Source of the DNA: JBMZCV01 sp049613665
GTDB taxonomy: Bacteria; Bacteroidota; Bacteroidia; Chitinophagales; UBA2359
Assembly (NCBI GenBank): GCA_049613665.1
Contig: JBMZCV010000004.1
Location: forward strand, 1-64,000
Length of the DNA: 64,000 nt
Direction: 5' to 3'
The first letter of the stretch is position 1, and each line of letters begins with the position of its first letter. Of this stretch, positions 36,235 to 44,947 are shown one piece after another. The notes beneath the pieces were generated by a model. It made no database searches and was not told the origin of the DNA. It was given only the letters and a program-made list of their open reading frames with translations. The position numbers and the translations under genes are program-made.

Positions 36235-38484
36235 CTAATCTTCTATTTCCCCTTCCAAAACTGTCAAATCAATGGTTTTCATCATCAAGTCAGTCGCTTT
36301 AATCAACACTTTCACACGCTGGCCAAGCTGAAACTTTCTATCCGAATAAGGGCTAATCAAGCGATGATTGGCTTCGTCAAATTGAAATACGCCATGTAAG
36401 CTATCTGTTCTGACCAATCCTTCACATTTATTACCTTCTATTTCTACAAAGAAACCAAAGTTCACAACGCCAGAAATCACGCCATAAAATTCTTCGCCTA
36501 TTCGTTCCGACATATATTCTACTTGCTTATATTTCGTCGAATCTCGCTCGGCTTGCATCGCTCTTTTTTCCATAATTGAACAATGTTCGCATTGCTCTTC
36601 CAAGCCTCTAGCCTTATAATTTATTTTGCTTTTGTCGGTCAAATATTGAAACAAAATTCTATGCACCATCACATCTGGATAACGACGAATCGGCGAGGTA
36701 AAATGTGCATAATTTTTGAAACCTAAACCGTAATGCCCTTCATTTTTGGTAGAATAAACCGCTTTCGACATCGACCTAATCGCCAAACTTTCTAGCATAC
36801 GTTGTTCTGGCTTTCCTTGCACTTCCGCCAACAATTTGTTGAGCGAATCACTAATTTGTGTTGGTGTATCAATTTGCAGTTGATAGCCAAAATTAGCCGC
36901 CAAACGCTTAAATTCCACCAATTTGTCAATATTCGGCAGTTCGTGAATACGATTTACAAAAGGTACATTTTCATTTTTTTCATTGATGAAAGCCGCTACT
37001 TTTCTATTTGCCAACAACATAAAATCTTCTATCAAACGATTAGAATCTTTTATTTCTTTCACATAAACGTCTATCGGTTTGCCATTTTCGTCGAGTCTAA
37101 ACTTCACTTCTTCGCTGCCAAAATTGATAGAACCTTTCTTGAAACGCTCTTGACGCAATTTTTTAGCCAAATCATCTAGTACTTGTATTTCCTCTGCAAA
37201 ATCGCCTTCGCCTGTTTCCAAAACCATTTGAGCTTCTGTATAATTGAAACGTCTGTCAGAAAAAATAACCGTTTTTCCGAACCATTCATTCACAACATTT
37301 GCTGCTGCGGTAAGTTCAAAAACAGCCGAAAAACACAACTTTTCCTCTTTTGGCCGCAACGAACACACCATATTCGACAGATTTTCTGGACACATCGGTA
37401 TCACTCTATCCACCAAATACACCGAAGTTGCACGCTCATAAGCTTCCTTATCCATCTCGCTATTTGGCTTCATATAATGCGACACATCGGCGATATGAAT
37501 ACCAATTTCCCAATTGCCATTTTCGAGTTTTTGAATAGATAAAGCATCGTCAAAATCTTTGGCATCGTATGGGTCAATCGTGAAAGTAGTGATATTTCTG
37601 AAATCACGTCTTTTCGCTATTTCTGCGTCCTCAATTTTCATAGACAAAGCTTCGCCTTCTTTCAAAGCAGCTTCCGAAAACTCTAATTCAAAGCCTTTTT
37701 CGGCCAAAATTGCCATCATTTCGACATCGTTTTCGCCTACTTTACCCAACACTTTTTTTACTTCGCCAATTGGACTCTTGCGTCTTTCTGGCCAATCGAC
37801 AAATTCTACAATGACTTTTTCTCCATCTTTCGCACCTTGTGTTTTTGAAAGTGGAATATATAAGTCGTAAGCCATTTTTTTGTCTGGAATGAGGAAAGCA
37901 AATTTGCTCGATATTTTGATAATACCTACAAAAGTAGTTTGTTTTCGTTCCAAAATCTCAACAACTTCTCCTTCAATTCTGCCTCTTCGGCCACCTTTCG
38001 AAAAAGAAATGCGAACTATATCACCATCAAAAGCACGATTGACTTTGTGAGATGGCACATAAACGTCTTTTTCGAGCTGCTCACATATAATAAATGCTGC
38101 ACCCGAACTCGTCATATCTACCGTTCCAACAATAGTTTTTGAAGATTTATTAAACGTTTTGTTTTTGCTTTTACTTTTATTTTTTTTCTTAGCTTTTCCA
38201 CCATTTTTTAGTGAACCACGAATTTCGCCCAAAGTAAAACGATTTCCCTTACTAGGTACAATTTTTCCACTTTCCCAAAGCTTATCAATCAATTCAACTA
38301 CTTTTCCTTTTGTTAATTGTCCTTTGCCTACCTGCTCGTGAATGGCATTATAACCGAAAGAAGCACTCGGATTTTCTGCAAAAAGTCTAAATATTTTTCT
38401 TTCTAAAGTCTGTAAACCTTTTTTGTTATTTTTTTTCTTAGAAGTCTTTTTCTTAAAATTTGACTTGTTTTTATTTTTTTTCAA
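36235..38484 (-). CDS. rnr: Ribonuclease R
   Basis: A 749-residue 3'-5' exoribonuclease of the RNase II/R family, which degrades structured RNA. A Lys/Asn-rich basic head (1-25) precedes a winged-helix region (about 30-85) and a second basic linker. Cold-shock-like OB domains follow (about 115-280). The RNB domain has the metal-binding DPYDAKDFDDALS cluster at about 304-316, and a C-terminal S1 domain (about 650-735) contains GVVNFGFFVEIEGNKCEGLV. All catalytic Asp residues are present. It is monocistronic with its own terminator, and diverges from the ilv operon across 309 bp of AT-rich promoter DNA. Confidence 0.95.
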   Translation of the reverse strand: MKKNKNKSNFKKKTSKKKNNKKGLQTLERKIFRLFAENPSASFGYNAIHEQVGKGQLTKGKVVELIDKLWESGKIVPSKGNRFTLGEIRGSLKNGGKAKKKNKSKSKNKTFNKSSKTIVGTVDMTSSGAAFIICEQLEKDVYVPSHKVNRAFDGDIVRISFSKGGRRGRIEGEVVEILERKQTTFVGIIKISSKFAFLIPDKKMAYDLYIPLSKTQGAKDGEKVIVEFVDWPERRKSPIGEVKKVLGKVGENDVEMMAILAEKGFELEFSEAALKEGEALSMKIEDAEIAKRRDFRNITTFTIDPYDAKDFDDALSIQKLENGNWEIGIHIADVSHYMKPNSEMDKEAYERATSVYLVDRVIPMCPENLSNMVCSLRPKEEKLCFSAVFELTAAANVVNEWFGKTVIFSDRRFNYTEAQMVLETGEGDFAEEIQVLDDLAKKLRQERFKKGSINFGSEEVKFRLDENGKPIDVYVKEIKDSNRLIEDFMLLANRKVAAFINEKNENVPFVNRIHELPNIDKLVEFKRLAANFGYQLQIDTPTQISDSLNKLLAEVQGKPEQRMLESLAIRSMSKAVYSTKNEGHYGLGFKNYAHFTSPIRRYPDVMVHRILFQYLTDKSKINYKARGLEEQCEHCSIMEKRAMQAERDSTKYKQVEYMSERIGEEFYGVISGVVNFGFFVEIEGNKCEGLVRTDSLHGVFQFDEANHRLISPYSDRKFQLGQRVKVLIKATDLMMKTIDLTVLEGEIED

Positions 38485-38740
38485 TGTTTGTTTTTTAAAA
38501 TTTGAATTTTTTATTTATATATTTATCGCAATATTATCAGCTCGTTATTTAGAAATTTATAGAAAAAACATCTAAATAAATCATCATTACACCATTTATT
38601 TTGCTTGTTTTACTCCCAAAAAGCACATTCTTACATTTTAAAACCGCTCTTCTTTTCTTAAACTTACAACTTTTATCTAAAACTATTTAATTGCAAAAAA
38701 AGTTCCAAATAATGCTTTTTTTGAAAAAAAAATGACTTTT

Positions 38741-38773
38741 CTTGTAAAAAAATGAAAAGAAAACTTACCTTAG
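38741..38773 (+). promoter_or_regulatory. Candidate promoter of the ilv operon
   Basis: A CTTG -33-like element (38741-38744) and TACCTTAG (38766-38773) are separated by 21 bp, close to the Bacteroidota pattern TTTG/TAnnTTTG. It lies just upstream of the leader peptide. The rest of the divergent gap 38485-38740 is AT-rich with nothing else seen. Confidence 0.45.
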
Positions 38774-38793
38774 CACCACAAAAAACAAAATAA

Positions 38794-38862
38794 ATGAATA
38801 TAACAGGAAACATAGCCATTATTATTATCAATATTATTCAAGTCGTCAAAACATTTGAATAA
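38794..38862 (+). CDS. ilvL: ilv operon leader peptide
   Basis: A 22-codon open frame, ATG to TAA, containing IAIIIINIIQVV: eight Ile and two Val codons with four Ile in a row. Enrichment for the end products of the downstream pathway is the hallmark of attenuation leader peptides. It lies between a candidate promoter and a terminator hairpin preceding ilvE. Ribosome stalling at the Ile/Val codons when charged tRNA is scarce would cover the first RNA segment. No Leu codon is present, fitting an ilv rather than leu operon. Confidence 0.85.
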   Translation: MNITGNIAIIIINIIQVVKTFE

Positions 38863-38940
38863 ATAGGTTGGCTATGTATATGTAACACTTTTATATAAAA
38901 ATAAAATTTAGAGCCATCCTCATTATAGGATGGCTTTTTT
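38811..38940 (+). promoter_or_regulatory. Transcription attenuator with alternative hairpins
   Basis: Segment 1 (CATAGCC, 38811-38817, inside the leader codons) can pair with segment 2 (GGCTATG, 38870-38876). Segment 2 (AGGTTGGCT, 38865-38873) can instead pair with segment 3 (AGCCATCCT, 38912-38920) with one mismatch, as an antiterminator. Segment 3 pairs perfectly with segment 4 (AGGATGGCT, 38927-38935) to give the terminator. This is the classic mutually exclusive arrangement. Confidence 0.8.
38912..38940 (+). terminator. Attenuator terminator upstream of ilvE
   Basis: Perfect 9-bp arms AGCCATCCT and AGGATGGCT with a 6-nt loop, followed by six T residues. It lies 56 bp before the ilvE start. 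Confidence 0.88.
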
Positions 38941-38995
38941 AATTTGTGCTAAGGTAACAAAAAAAGAAATATTTTTCACCCAAAAAGCAATACTT

Positions 38996-39907
38996 ATGAG
39001 TTTGATAAAAAATAGACTACATCCATATTCTAATAAACATACTTATGCTTTTATTGATGGCAATTTCGTAAAAGCATCAACCAATGGTATCAGCATTCAC
39101 TCGCAAAGCTTGCACTATGGTTTGGCAGCTTTCGAAGGTATGCGTGCTTATAAAACCCCTGCTGGCGTTCATATTTTCAAAGCCAGACAACATTTTGATA
39201 GATTGCTAGAGTCGGCAAAACGCATCTTTTTAGATATTAATTATACCACAGATGAGTTGATTGATATTAGCTATGAGTTGTTGAAAAAGAATGATTTTGA
39301 AGCAGCTTATATTCGCCCACTTGTTTTTGCAGGCGATAGAATGGAGCTACTTCCTAGCGAAGATAGCCATTTGATGATTTGTGCGTGGCGTTGGCCAAAA
39401 TATTTTAAGGCTCAAGAAGTTCGACTTACAATTTCTGATTATCGCCGACCACACCCAAAATCAATGCCGATTAATGCGAAAGTTAGCGGACAATATGTGA
39501 CCAATATGTTGGCTACTAAAACGGCTCAAATGAAAGGTTTTGATGATGCTATTTTGTTAGATTCAGAAGGTTATATCGCTCAGTCTGCTGGAGCTAATTT
39601 TTTCTATGAAAAAGATAATCAATTATTTACATCACCTAAAAAACATATTTTCGCTGGCATCACTCGTCAAACAATTATTGAAATGGCAAAAGAAATGGGC
39701 ATTAAAGTTGTAGAGAAAAAAATAAGCCCAAAAGAATTGCAAAATATTGATGGTGCTTTTTTGACAGGAACAGCCGTTGAAGTGAAACCTGTTAAATCTA
39801 TTGATGAGCATCATGTCAATTTGCCTTTTGAAGAAACTTTCGGAGGAAGTTTGGCAAAACGTTATCATCTTTCGGTAAGTGGAAAAGAGGTTTCGAGCAT
39901 TATTTAA
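38996..39907 (+). CDS. ilvE: Branched-chain amino acid aminotransferase
   Basis: A 303-residue PLP fold-type IV enzyme that catalyses the last transamination to Ile, Val and Leu. Visible features are the N-terminal HYGLAAFEGMRAY block and FKARQHFDRLLESAKR. The catalytic-Lys segment reads NAKVSGQYVTNMLATKTAQ, followed by the downstream LLDSEGYIAQSAGANFF and LTGTAVEVKPV. The frame is open back to 38930, but that start would lie inside the attenuator hairpin; the ATG at 38996 gives the usual length and lies past the terminator. ilvD starts 56 bp later. Confidence 0.93.
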   Translation: MSLIKNRLHPYSNKHTYAFIDGNFVKASTNGISIHSQSLHYGLAAFEGMRAYKTPAGVHIFKARQHFDRLLESAKRIFLDINYTTDELIDISYELLKKNDFEAAYIRPLVFAGDRMELLPSEDSHLMICAWRWPKYFKAQEVRLTISDYRRPHPKSMPINAKVSGQYVTNMLATKTAQMKGFDDAILLDSEGYIAQSAGANFFYEKDNQLFTSPKKHIFAGITRQTIIEMAKEMGIKVVEKKISPKELQNIDGAFLTGTAVEVKPVKSIDEHHVNLPFEETFGGSLAKRYHLSVSGKEVSSII

Positions 39908-39963
39908 TTTTTACAAAAAATCAAAATTCCCAATATCGTATTTTTTCAAACCAAAAAAAATAT

Positions 39964-41637
39964 ATGAAACTCAACAAATACAGTTCAACAATAACACAAG
40001 ACGAAACGCAACCTGCTGCACAAGCTATGTTATATGGCATTGGTCTTACAGAAGCTGACATGAACAAAGCTCAGGTAGGTATTGTTAGCACAGGCTATGA
40101 GGGAAATACCTGTAATATGCACCTCAATGATTTGGCAAAAGTGGTGAAAAAAGGCGTTTTAGCGACCGATTTGGTAGGACTTATTTTTCATAGCATAGGC
40201 GTTAGCGACGGCATTTCGATGGGAACAGATGGTATGCACTTTTCGCTGGTGTCTCGTGATGTCATTGCCGACTCTATCGAAACCGTTGTCAATGCTCAAT
40301 GGTACGACAGTTTGGTTGCCGTTGTGGGTTGCGACAAAAATATGCCAGGTGCTTTAATCGCTATGGGACGCATCGACAGACCGAGTATTATGGTATATGG
40401 CGGCACGATTCACGCAGGCCATTACGGCGGAAAAACCTTAAATATCGTTTCGGCTTTCGAGGCTTTGGGCGAAAAATTTGCAGGCACAATCACGCCAGAA
40501 GATTTCAAAGGCGTAATAAAAAATGCCTGTCCAAGTGCTGGTGCTTGCGGTGGCATGTACACGGCCAACACGATGGCTTCGGCTATTGAGGCTTTGGGAA
40601 TGAGCTTGCCTTACAGCTCTTCAAATCCTGCTTTGAGTGTAGAAAAACAAAAAGAATGTTTGGACGCAGGTATGGCAATTCGTTTGTTATTGGAAAAAGA
40701 CATCAAGCCTAGCGACATTATGACTCGCAAAGCTTTTGAAAATGCCATTACCGTTATCATGATTTTGGGCGGCTCTACCAATGCTGTTTTGCACCTTATT
40801 GCGATGGCAAAATCCATTGGCGTTTCTGTTACCTTAGATGATTTTCAAACGATAAGTGATAAAACGCCTTTTTTGGCCGATTTGAAACCTAGCGGCCGTT
40901 ATCTCATGGAAGATTTGCACAAAGTTGGTGGTGTTCCTGCTGTTATGAAACTCTTGTTAGAAAAAGGATATTTGCATGGCGATTGCTTAACGGTTACAGG
41001 AAAAACATTGGCAGAAAATTTGGCAGAAGTAGCTCCTTTAGCAGAAAATCAAGATGTAATACTACCTTTTGAAACGCCTTTAAAAAAATCAGGACACTTG
41101 CAAATTTTGTATGGAAATTTGGCAAATAAAGGTTCGGTAGCGAAAATTACAGGAAAAGAAGGAGAGTGTTTTGAAGGTTTAGCGAAAGTTTACGACTCAG
41201 AAGAAGATTCTATTGCAGCCATCAGAGCAGGCGAAATCGGCAAAGGTACGGTTATTGTGATACGCTACGAAGGGCCGAAAGGTTCTCCAGGAATGCCTGA
41301 AATGTTGAAGCCAACTTCTGCGATTATGGGTGCTGGCTTGGGCAAAGAAGTGGCACTTATCACAGACGGCCGTTTTTCTGGTGGAACACATGGTTTCGTT
41401 GTCGGACACATCACGCCAGAAGCACAGCAAGGTGGTTTGTTAGCATTAATTCAAGATGGCGACAAAATCACGATTGATGCCGTAAACAATATTATGGACG
41501 CACATTTGAGCGATGAAGAAATAGCCAAAAGACGTGCTGCCTGGACTATGCCACCGCCAAATGCAACAAAAGGCGTTTTATATAAATACTACAAATGCGT
41601 TTCCTCTGCTTCAGAAGGTTGCGTAACCGATGAGTAA
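39964..41637 (+). CDS. ilvD: Dihydroxy-acid dehydratase
   Basis: A 557-residue Fe-S dehydratase converting dihydroxy acids to 2-keto acids in Ile/Val synthesis. The cluster-binding cysteines are Cys50 (GNTCNMH), Cys123 (VGCDKNMPG) and Cys195 (SAGACGGMYTANTM). Further conserved blocks are YEGPKGSPGMPEML and ITDGRFSGGTHGFVVGHITPEA at the C terminus. Length is normal. A 267-bp spacer separates it from ilvB, with no clear terminator. Confidence 0.96.
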   Translation: MKLNKYSSTITQDETQPAAQAMLYGIGLTEADMNKAQVGIVSTGYEGNTCNMHLNDLAKVVKKGVLATDLVGLIFHSIGVSDGISMGTDGMHFSLVSRDVIADSIETVVNAQWYDSLVAVVGCDKNMPGALIAMGRIDRPSIMVYGGTIHAGHYGGKTLNIVSAFEALGEKFAGTITPEDFKGVIKNACPSAGACGGMYTANTMASAIEALGMSLPYSSSNPALSVEKQKECLDAGMAIRLLLEKDIKPSDIMTRKAFENAITVIMILGGSTNAVLHLIAMAKSIGVSVTLDDFQTISDKTPFLADLKPSGRYLMEDLHKVGGVPAVMKLLLEKGYLHGDCLTVTGKTLAENLAEVAPLAENQDVILPFETPLKKSGHLQILYGNLANKGSVAKITGKEGECFEGLAKVYDSEEDSIAAIRAGEIGKGTVIVIRYEGPKGSPGMPEMLKPTSAIMGAGLGKEVALITDGRFSGGTHGFVVGHITPEAQQGGLLALIQDGDKITIDAVNNIMDAHLSDEEIAKRRAAWTMPPPNATKGVLYKYYKCVSSASEGCVTDE

Positions 41638-41904
41638 ATTAGTTTTTAGTTTTTAATTCTTAGTTTTGAGTTCTACTCTGATATTTTAAGTGTCTTTTTA
41701 ACAAAAAAAATTATTCCAAAGGGATTACATATTTATAGCAAAAGAACAAAGTCAAAAAGTTCGACTTTTTAGAGACCGTATATAATCTAATATATTATTG
41801 TTATAAATATTTAAAGTCTTCCACTTATTTTTTATAAAAAACAATATATACATTGTTTTAATTTAAAGCCAAGAAATCCAAAAATTACCGCAAATAATAA
41901 TATC

Positions 41905-43671
41905 ATGAAATTAGCAACAACACAACAACAAAAAGTAACTGCTACACAAGCAAAAGAGCAAGAAATGCCCGAACAAAAACAAAAGAAAATAGTTTCTGGA
42001 GCAGAAGCTATCGTTTTGTCACTCTTAGAAGAAGGCGTTGATGTCATTTTTGGCTATCCTGGCGGTGCAATTATGCCTGTTTACGATGCTCTTTACGATT
42101 ATCAAGACCGTTTGAAACACGTTTTAGTACGTCACGAACAAGGAGCTACACACGCTGCCGAAGGTTATGCTCGTATCAAAAAAACGGCTGGCGTTTGCAT
42201 CGCAACTTCAGGGCCTGGAGCTACCAATTTGGTCACAGGTTTAGCAGATGCTTTGATGGACTCTACACCTATGGTTTGCATTACTGGCCAAGTACCAAAA
42301 GCATTTTTAGGTACTGATGCCTTCCAAGAAACCGATGTAATTGGCGTAACCATGCCTGTAACAAAATGGTCTTACCAAATAACCGATGCCAGCGAAATTC
42401 CTAGCGTGATGGCAAAAGCATTTTATATTGCCAATACTGGCCGTCCAGGGCCTGTTATGATTGATGTAACAAAAAATGCACAATTTGGCGAAGTAGAATG
42501 GTCTTACCAAAAATCGCCACGCATTTTCAGCTACTGGCCAAAACCAAAAGCCAAGCAAAGTGCGATTGAAGCGGCTGCGAAATTGATTAATGAATCTGAG
42601 CGACCTTATATTTTGGCTGGCCATGGCGTTTTGATTTCAGAAGCTCAAAATGAATTGTTAGAATTGGTTGAAAAAGCTGATATTCCAACAGCTTGCACCC
42701 TTCAAGGTTTGTCGTCTTTGCCTAGCGAACACCCACTTTGCGTTGGTATGCCTGGCATGCACGGACATTACGCACCCAACAAATTGATAAACGAGAGTGA
42801 TGTTTTAATCGCTATCGGAATGCGTTTTGATGACCGAATTACAGGAAATTTGGCGACTTTTGCCAAAAAATGCAAAGTCATTCATATAGAAATTGACCCT
42901 TCGGAAATTGATAAAAATGTAAAAACAGATGTTGCGATTAATGCTGATGCAAAAGAAGCATTGCAATTGTTATTGCCTTTAATCAAAAAACAAAAGCATC
43001 AAGCGTGGCATCAACAGTTTTTAGATTTAGAAAAAATAGAATTTGAAAAAGTCATTAAACACACACTTTATCCAACAGAAGGCGGCTTGAAAATGGGCGA
43101 AGTTGTTCGTTTGATTTCTGAAAAAACGGCTGGAAAAGCTATTCTTGTGCCAGATGTCGGACAGCATCAAATGGTGTCGGCACGATATTACAAATACAAA
43201 GCTACTGACGGTTGGGTGTCTTCTGGCGGCTTGGGAACAATGGGTTTTGCCTTGCCTGCCGCTCTCGGTTGCAAATTTGCAGCACCAGAAAGAGAAGTTG
43301 TTACAGTAATTGGAGATGGCTGTTTTCAGATGACTTTGCAAGAGTTGGGAACAATTCAGCAAAGCGGTTTGCATGTCAAAATTGTGATTTTAAACAACAG
43401 CTTTTTGGGTATGGTGCGACAATGGCAACAGCTTTTTTTCGACAAACGCTATTCTTCAGTAGAATTGCAAAACCCAGATTTTGTAAAAATAACAGAAGGT
43501 TTTGGCATTACAGCACGCAGAGTAAGCGAAAGAGCAGAGTTGGCAGACGCTATTCAAACAATGCTTGATTATGATGGCTCTTATTTGTTGGAAGTTGTCG
43601 TAGAAAAAGAAGAAAATGTATTTCCAATGGTGCCTTCTGGTGCTTGCGTTTCGGAAGTTCGCTTAGAATAA
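41905..43671 (+). CDS. ilvB: Acetolactate synthase large subunit
   Basis: A 588-residue ThDP- and FAD-dependent enzyme that makes acetolactate or acetohydroxybutyrate. After a Gln/Lys-rich N-terminal extension of about 30 residues, the first domain has FGYPGGAIMPVYDAL and the catalytic Glu in VRHEQGATHAAEGYAR. The ThDP-binding domain has GDGCFQMTLQEL leading to VILNN, and the SSGGLGTMGFALPAALG stretch. All catalytic elements are intact. The regulatory subunit ilvN follows after 320 bp. Confidence 0.95.
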   Translation: MKLATTQQQKVTATQAKEQEMPEQKQKKIVSGAEAIVLSLLEEGVDVIFGYPGGAIMPVYDALYDYQDRLKHVLVRHEQGATHAAEGYARIKKTAGVCIATSGPGATNLVTGLADALMDSTPMVCITGQVPKAFLGTDAFQETDVIGVTMPVTKWSYQITDASEIPSVMAKAFYIANTGRPGPVMIDVTKNAQFGEVEWSYQKSPRIFSYWPKPKAKQSAIEAAAKLINESERPYILAGHGVLISEAQNELLELVEKADIPTACTLQGLSSLPSEHPLCVGMPGMHGHYAPNKLINESDVLIAIGMRFDDRITGNLATFAKKCKVIHIEIDPSEIDKNVKTDVAINADAKEALQLLLPLIKKQKHQAWHQQFLDLEKIEFEKVIKHTLYPTEGGLKMGEVVRLISEKTAGKAILVPDVGQHQMVSARYYKYKATDGWVSSGGLGTMGFALPAALGCKFAAPEREVVTVIGDGCFQMTLQELGTIQQSGLHVKIVILNNSFLGMVRQWQQLFFDKRYSSVELQNPDFVKITEGFGITARRVSERAELADAIQTMLDYDGSYLLEVVVEKEENVFPMVPSGACVSEVRLE

Positions 43672-43776
43672 TTTTCGGTAGGCATAAAACCTATCGCTAT
43701 TGAATTTTTAAGTAGTTGTTCATAAGTTTTTTGGTATTCACTTTTTTAATATTAAAACTCCGATGCCCTTGTTGCG

Positions 43777-43884
43777 TGTTATCACCAACAAGTTATGAGC
43801 GATAACATGATATTATTAGCTAATTGGGAAGTATAGTTGTTGGTGATAACACCAAACAACGGCTAGTGTTGTCGTTTTTTTGAG
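43777..43884. repeat. Large inverted repeat in the ilvB-ilvN spacer
   Basis: Perfect 15-bp arms TGTTATCACCAACAA (43777-43791) and TTGTTGGTGATAACA (43837-43851), 45 bp apart. CAACGG and TGTTGTCGTTTTTTT follow the right arm. The right part recurs at 47122-47172. It could form a long hairpin in the ilv mRNA. The rest of the 320-bp spacer is AT-rich. Confidence 0.6.
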
Positions 43885-43991
43885 GATATAATATTCTGCA
43901 AATACCTTGTTTCTTTTGACTAACTACTTAATAAAGATACATTAATTCTCGTTCTATTTTTTACACCATTTACAAAGACAAAGTAAATAAA

Positions 43992-44558
43992 ATGAATAAT
44001 TATTATACTTTAAATATATATATTGAAAATATTGTCGGTTTGTTGAGTCGCATTACAGCCGTTTTCACACGCCGACACATCAATATCGAAAGCCTTACTG
44101 TTTCGGAAACAGAGCAAAAAGGTATTTCTCGTTTTACCATTGTCATTAAGGTAACAAAAGACATGGTAGTTAAAGTAACAAAGCAAATCAATAAAATAAT
44201 TGAGGTTATTCACACCGAATATCACGAAGAAGCAGACCTTATTAGCAGTCAGTTGGCTTTGTTCAAAGTAGATTTGAGTAATATGCAACGTTTAGCGACT
44301 CTGGAAGCTTTGGCGATGCAAAACAATGCTCGAATTCTTGCTAAAAGTGGCAATCATATTGTATTAGAAAAAACAGGCAATCGTGCTATTTTAGAAGCTT
44401 TTTTACAAAGCTTAAAAGCCTTTGGCAACACGGAATATGTGCGTTCTGGGCGTATTGCTATTACGATGAGCGGCATTCGTTTGAGCGAGATTTTGCCTCA
44501 ATTGCCCGACATCAACAATTATCCAAATTACAGTATGAGTCATCATAACGATAGGTAA
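43992..44558 (+). CDS. ilvN: Acetolactate synthase small (regulatory) subunit
   Basis: A 188-residue regulatory subunit of acetolactate synthase. It opens with an ACT domain (about 3-75): YTLNIYIENIVGLLSRITAVF and RRHINIESLTVSETEQKGISRFTIV, which binds Val for feedback inhibition. The C-terminal domain continues to EYVRSGRIAITMSG near the end. It completes the large subunit encoded upstream. Length fits the longer form of the family. Confidence 0.93.
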   Translation: MNNYYTLNIYIENIVGLLSRITAVFTRRHINIESLTVSETEQKGISRFTIVIKVTKDMVVKVTKQINKIIEVIHTEYHEEADLISSQLALFKVDLSNMQRLATLEALAMQNNARILAKSGNHIVLEKTGNRAILEAFLQSLKAFGNTEYVRSGRIAITMSGIRLSEILPQLPDINNYPNYSMSHHNDR

Positions 44559-44662
44559 TTAGTTTTTAATTTTGAATGCTTAGTTTTTAGTTTTCTGCTA
44601 GTAAGAAATGACAAAATAATAAGTCTTAACATTAAAAAAAAATATCAGCAAAAAAGTGTACC

Positions 44663-44786
44663 AGCACGAGTTTTTAACTCGTGCTAAACCAAAACGGTAG
44701 CTTTTAGCTACCTATTCGTCCAATTCAAAGCTATCTGGTAGTTAAAAACTACCAATTTGATGTGGTACGAGTTGAAAACTCATACC
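44663..44786. repeat. Cluster of four short palindromes in the ilvN-ilvC spacer
   Basis: Four hairpins in 124 bp: AGCACGAGTT-TTT-AACTCGTGCT (44663-44685), GGTAGCTTTTAGCTACC (44696-44712), TGGTAGTTAAAAACTACCA (44736-44754) and an imperfect GGTACGAGTT ... AACTCATACC (44764-44786). The first and last share a family with 2914. The first could end or stabilise the transcript between ilvN and ilvC. Confidence 0.65.
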
Positions 44787-44808
44787 TGTTTTATAGTTTA
44801 TTTGGCAC

Positions 44809-44853
44809 TTTTGGGGACGAAAAAGAATACACTTGTTATTCTTAAATTCGACA
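44809..44853 (+). repeat. Dispersed repeat shared with the window start
   Basis: The core CTTGTTATTCTTAAATTCGA, with a similar CGAAAAA-AATA lead, matches bases 1-47. Unlike that copy, it is not interrupted by REP sequence. The rest of the 389-bp gap before ilvC is AT-rich. Confidence 0.55.
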
Positions 44854-44947
44854 AAATTGTAAATTACAGCATACTAACTAACTAGCAATCAAAGCTTTAC
44901 ACATTTAAATAAAAATAACAAAAATTTAATAAGAACATAAAATAGAT

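Noticed and set aside
38930..38995. Upstream in-frame start of ilvE
   Set aside because: It lies within the attenuator terminator hairpin, and the added residues are unlike any aminotransferase; ATG 38996 fits.
40299..40589. Alternative frame inside ilvD
   Set aside because: A shadow of a strongly conserved enzyme gene.
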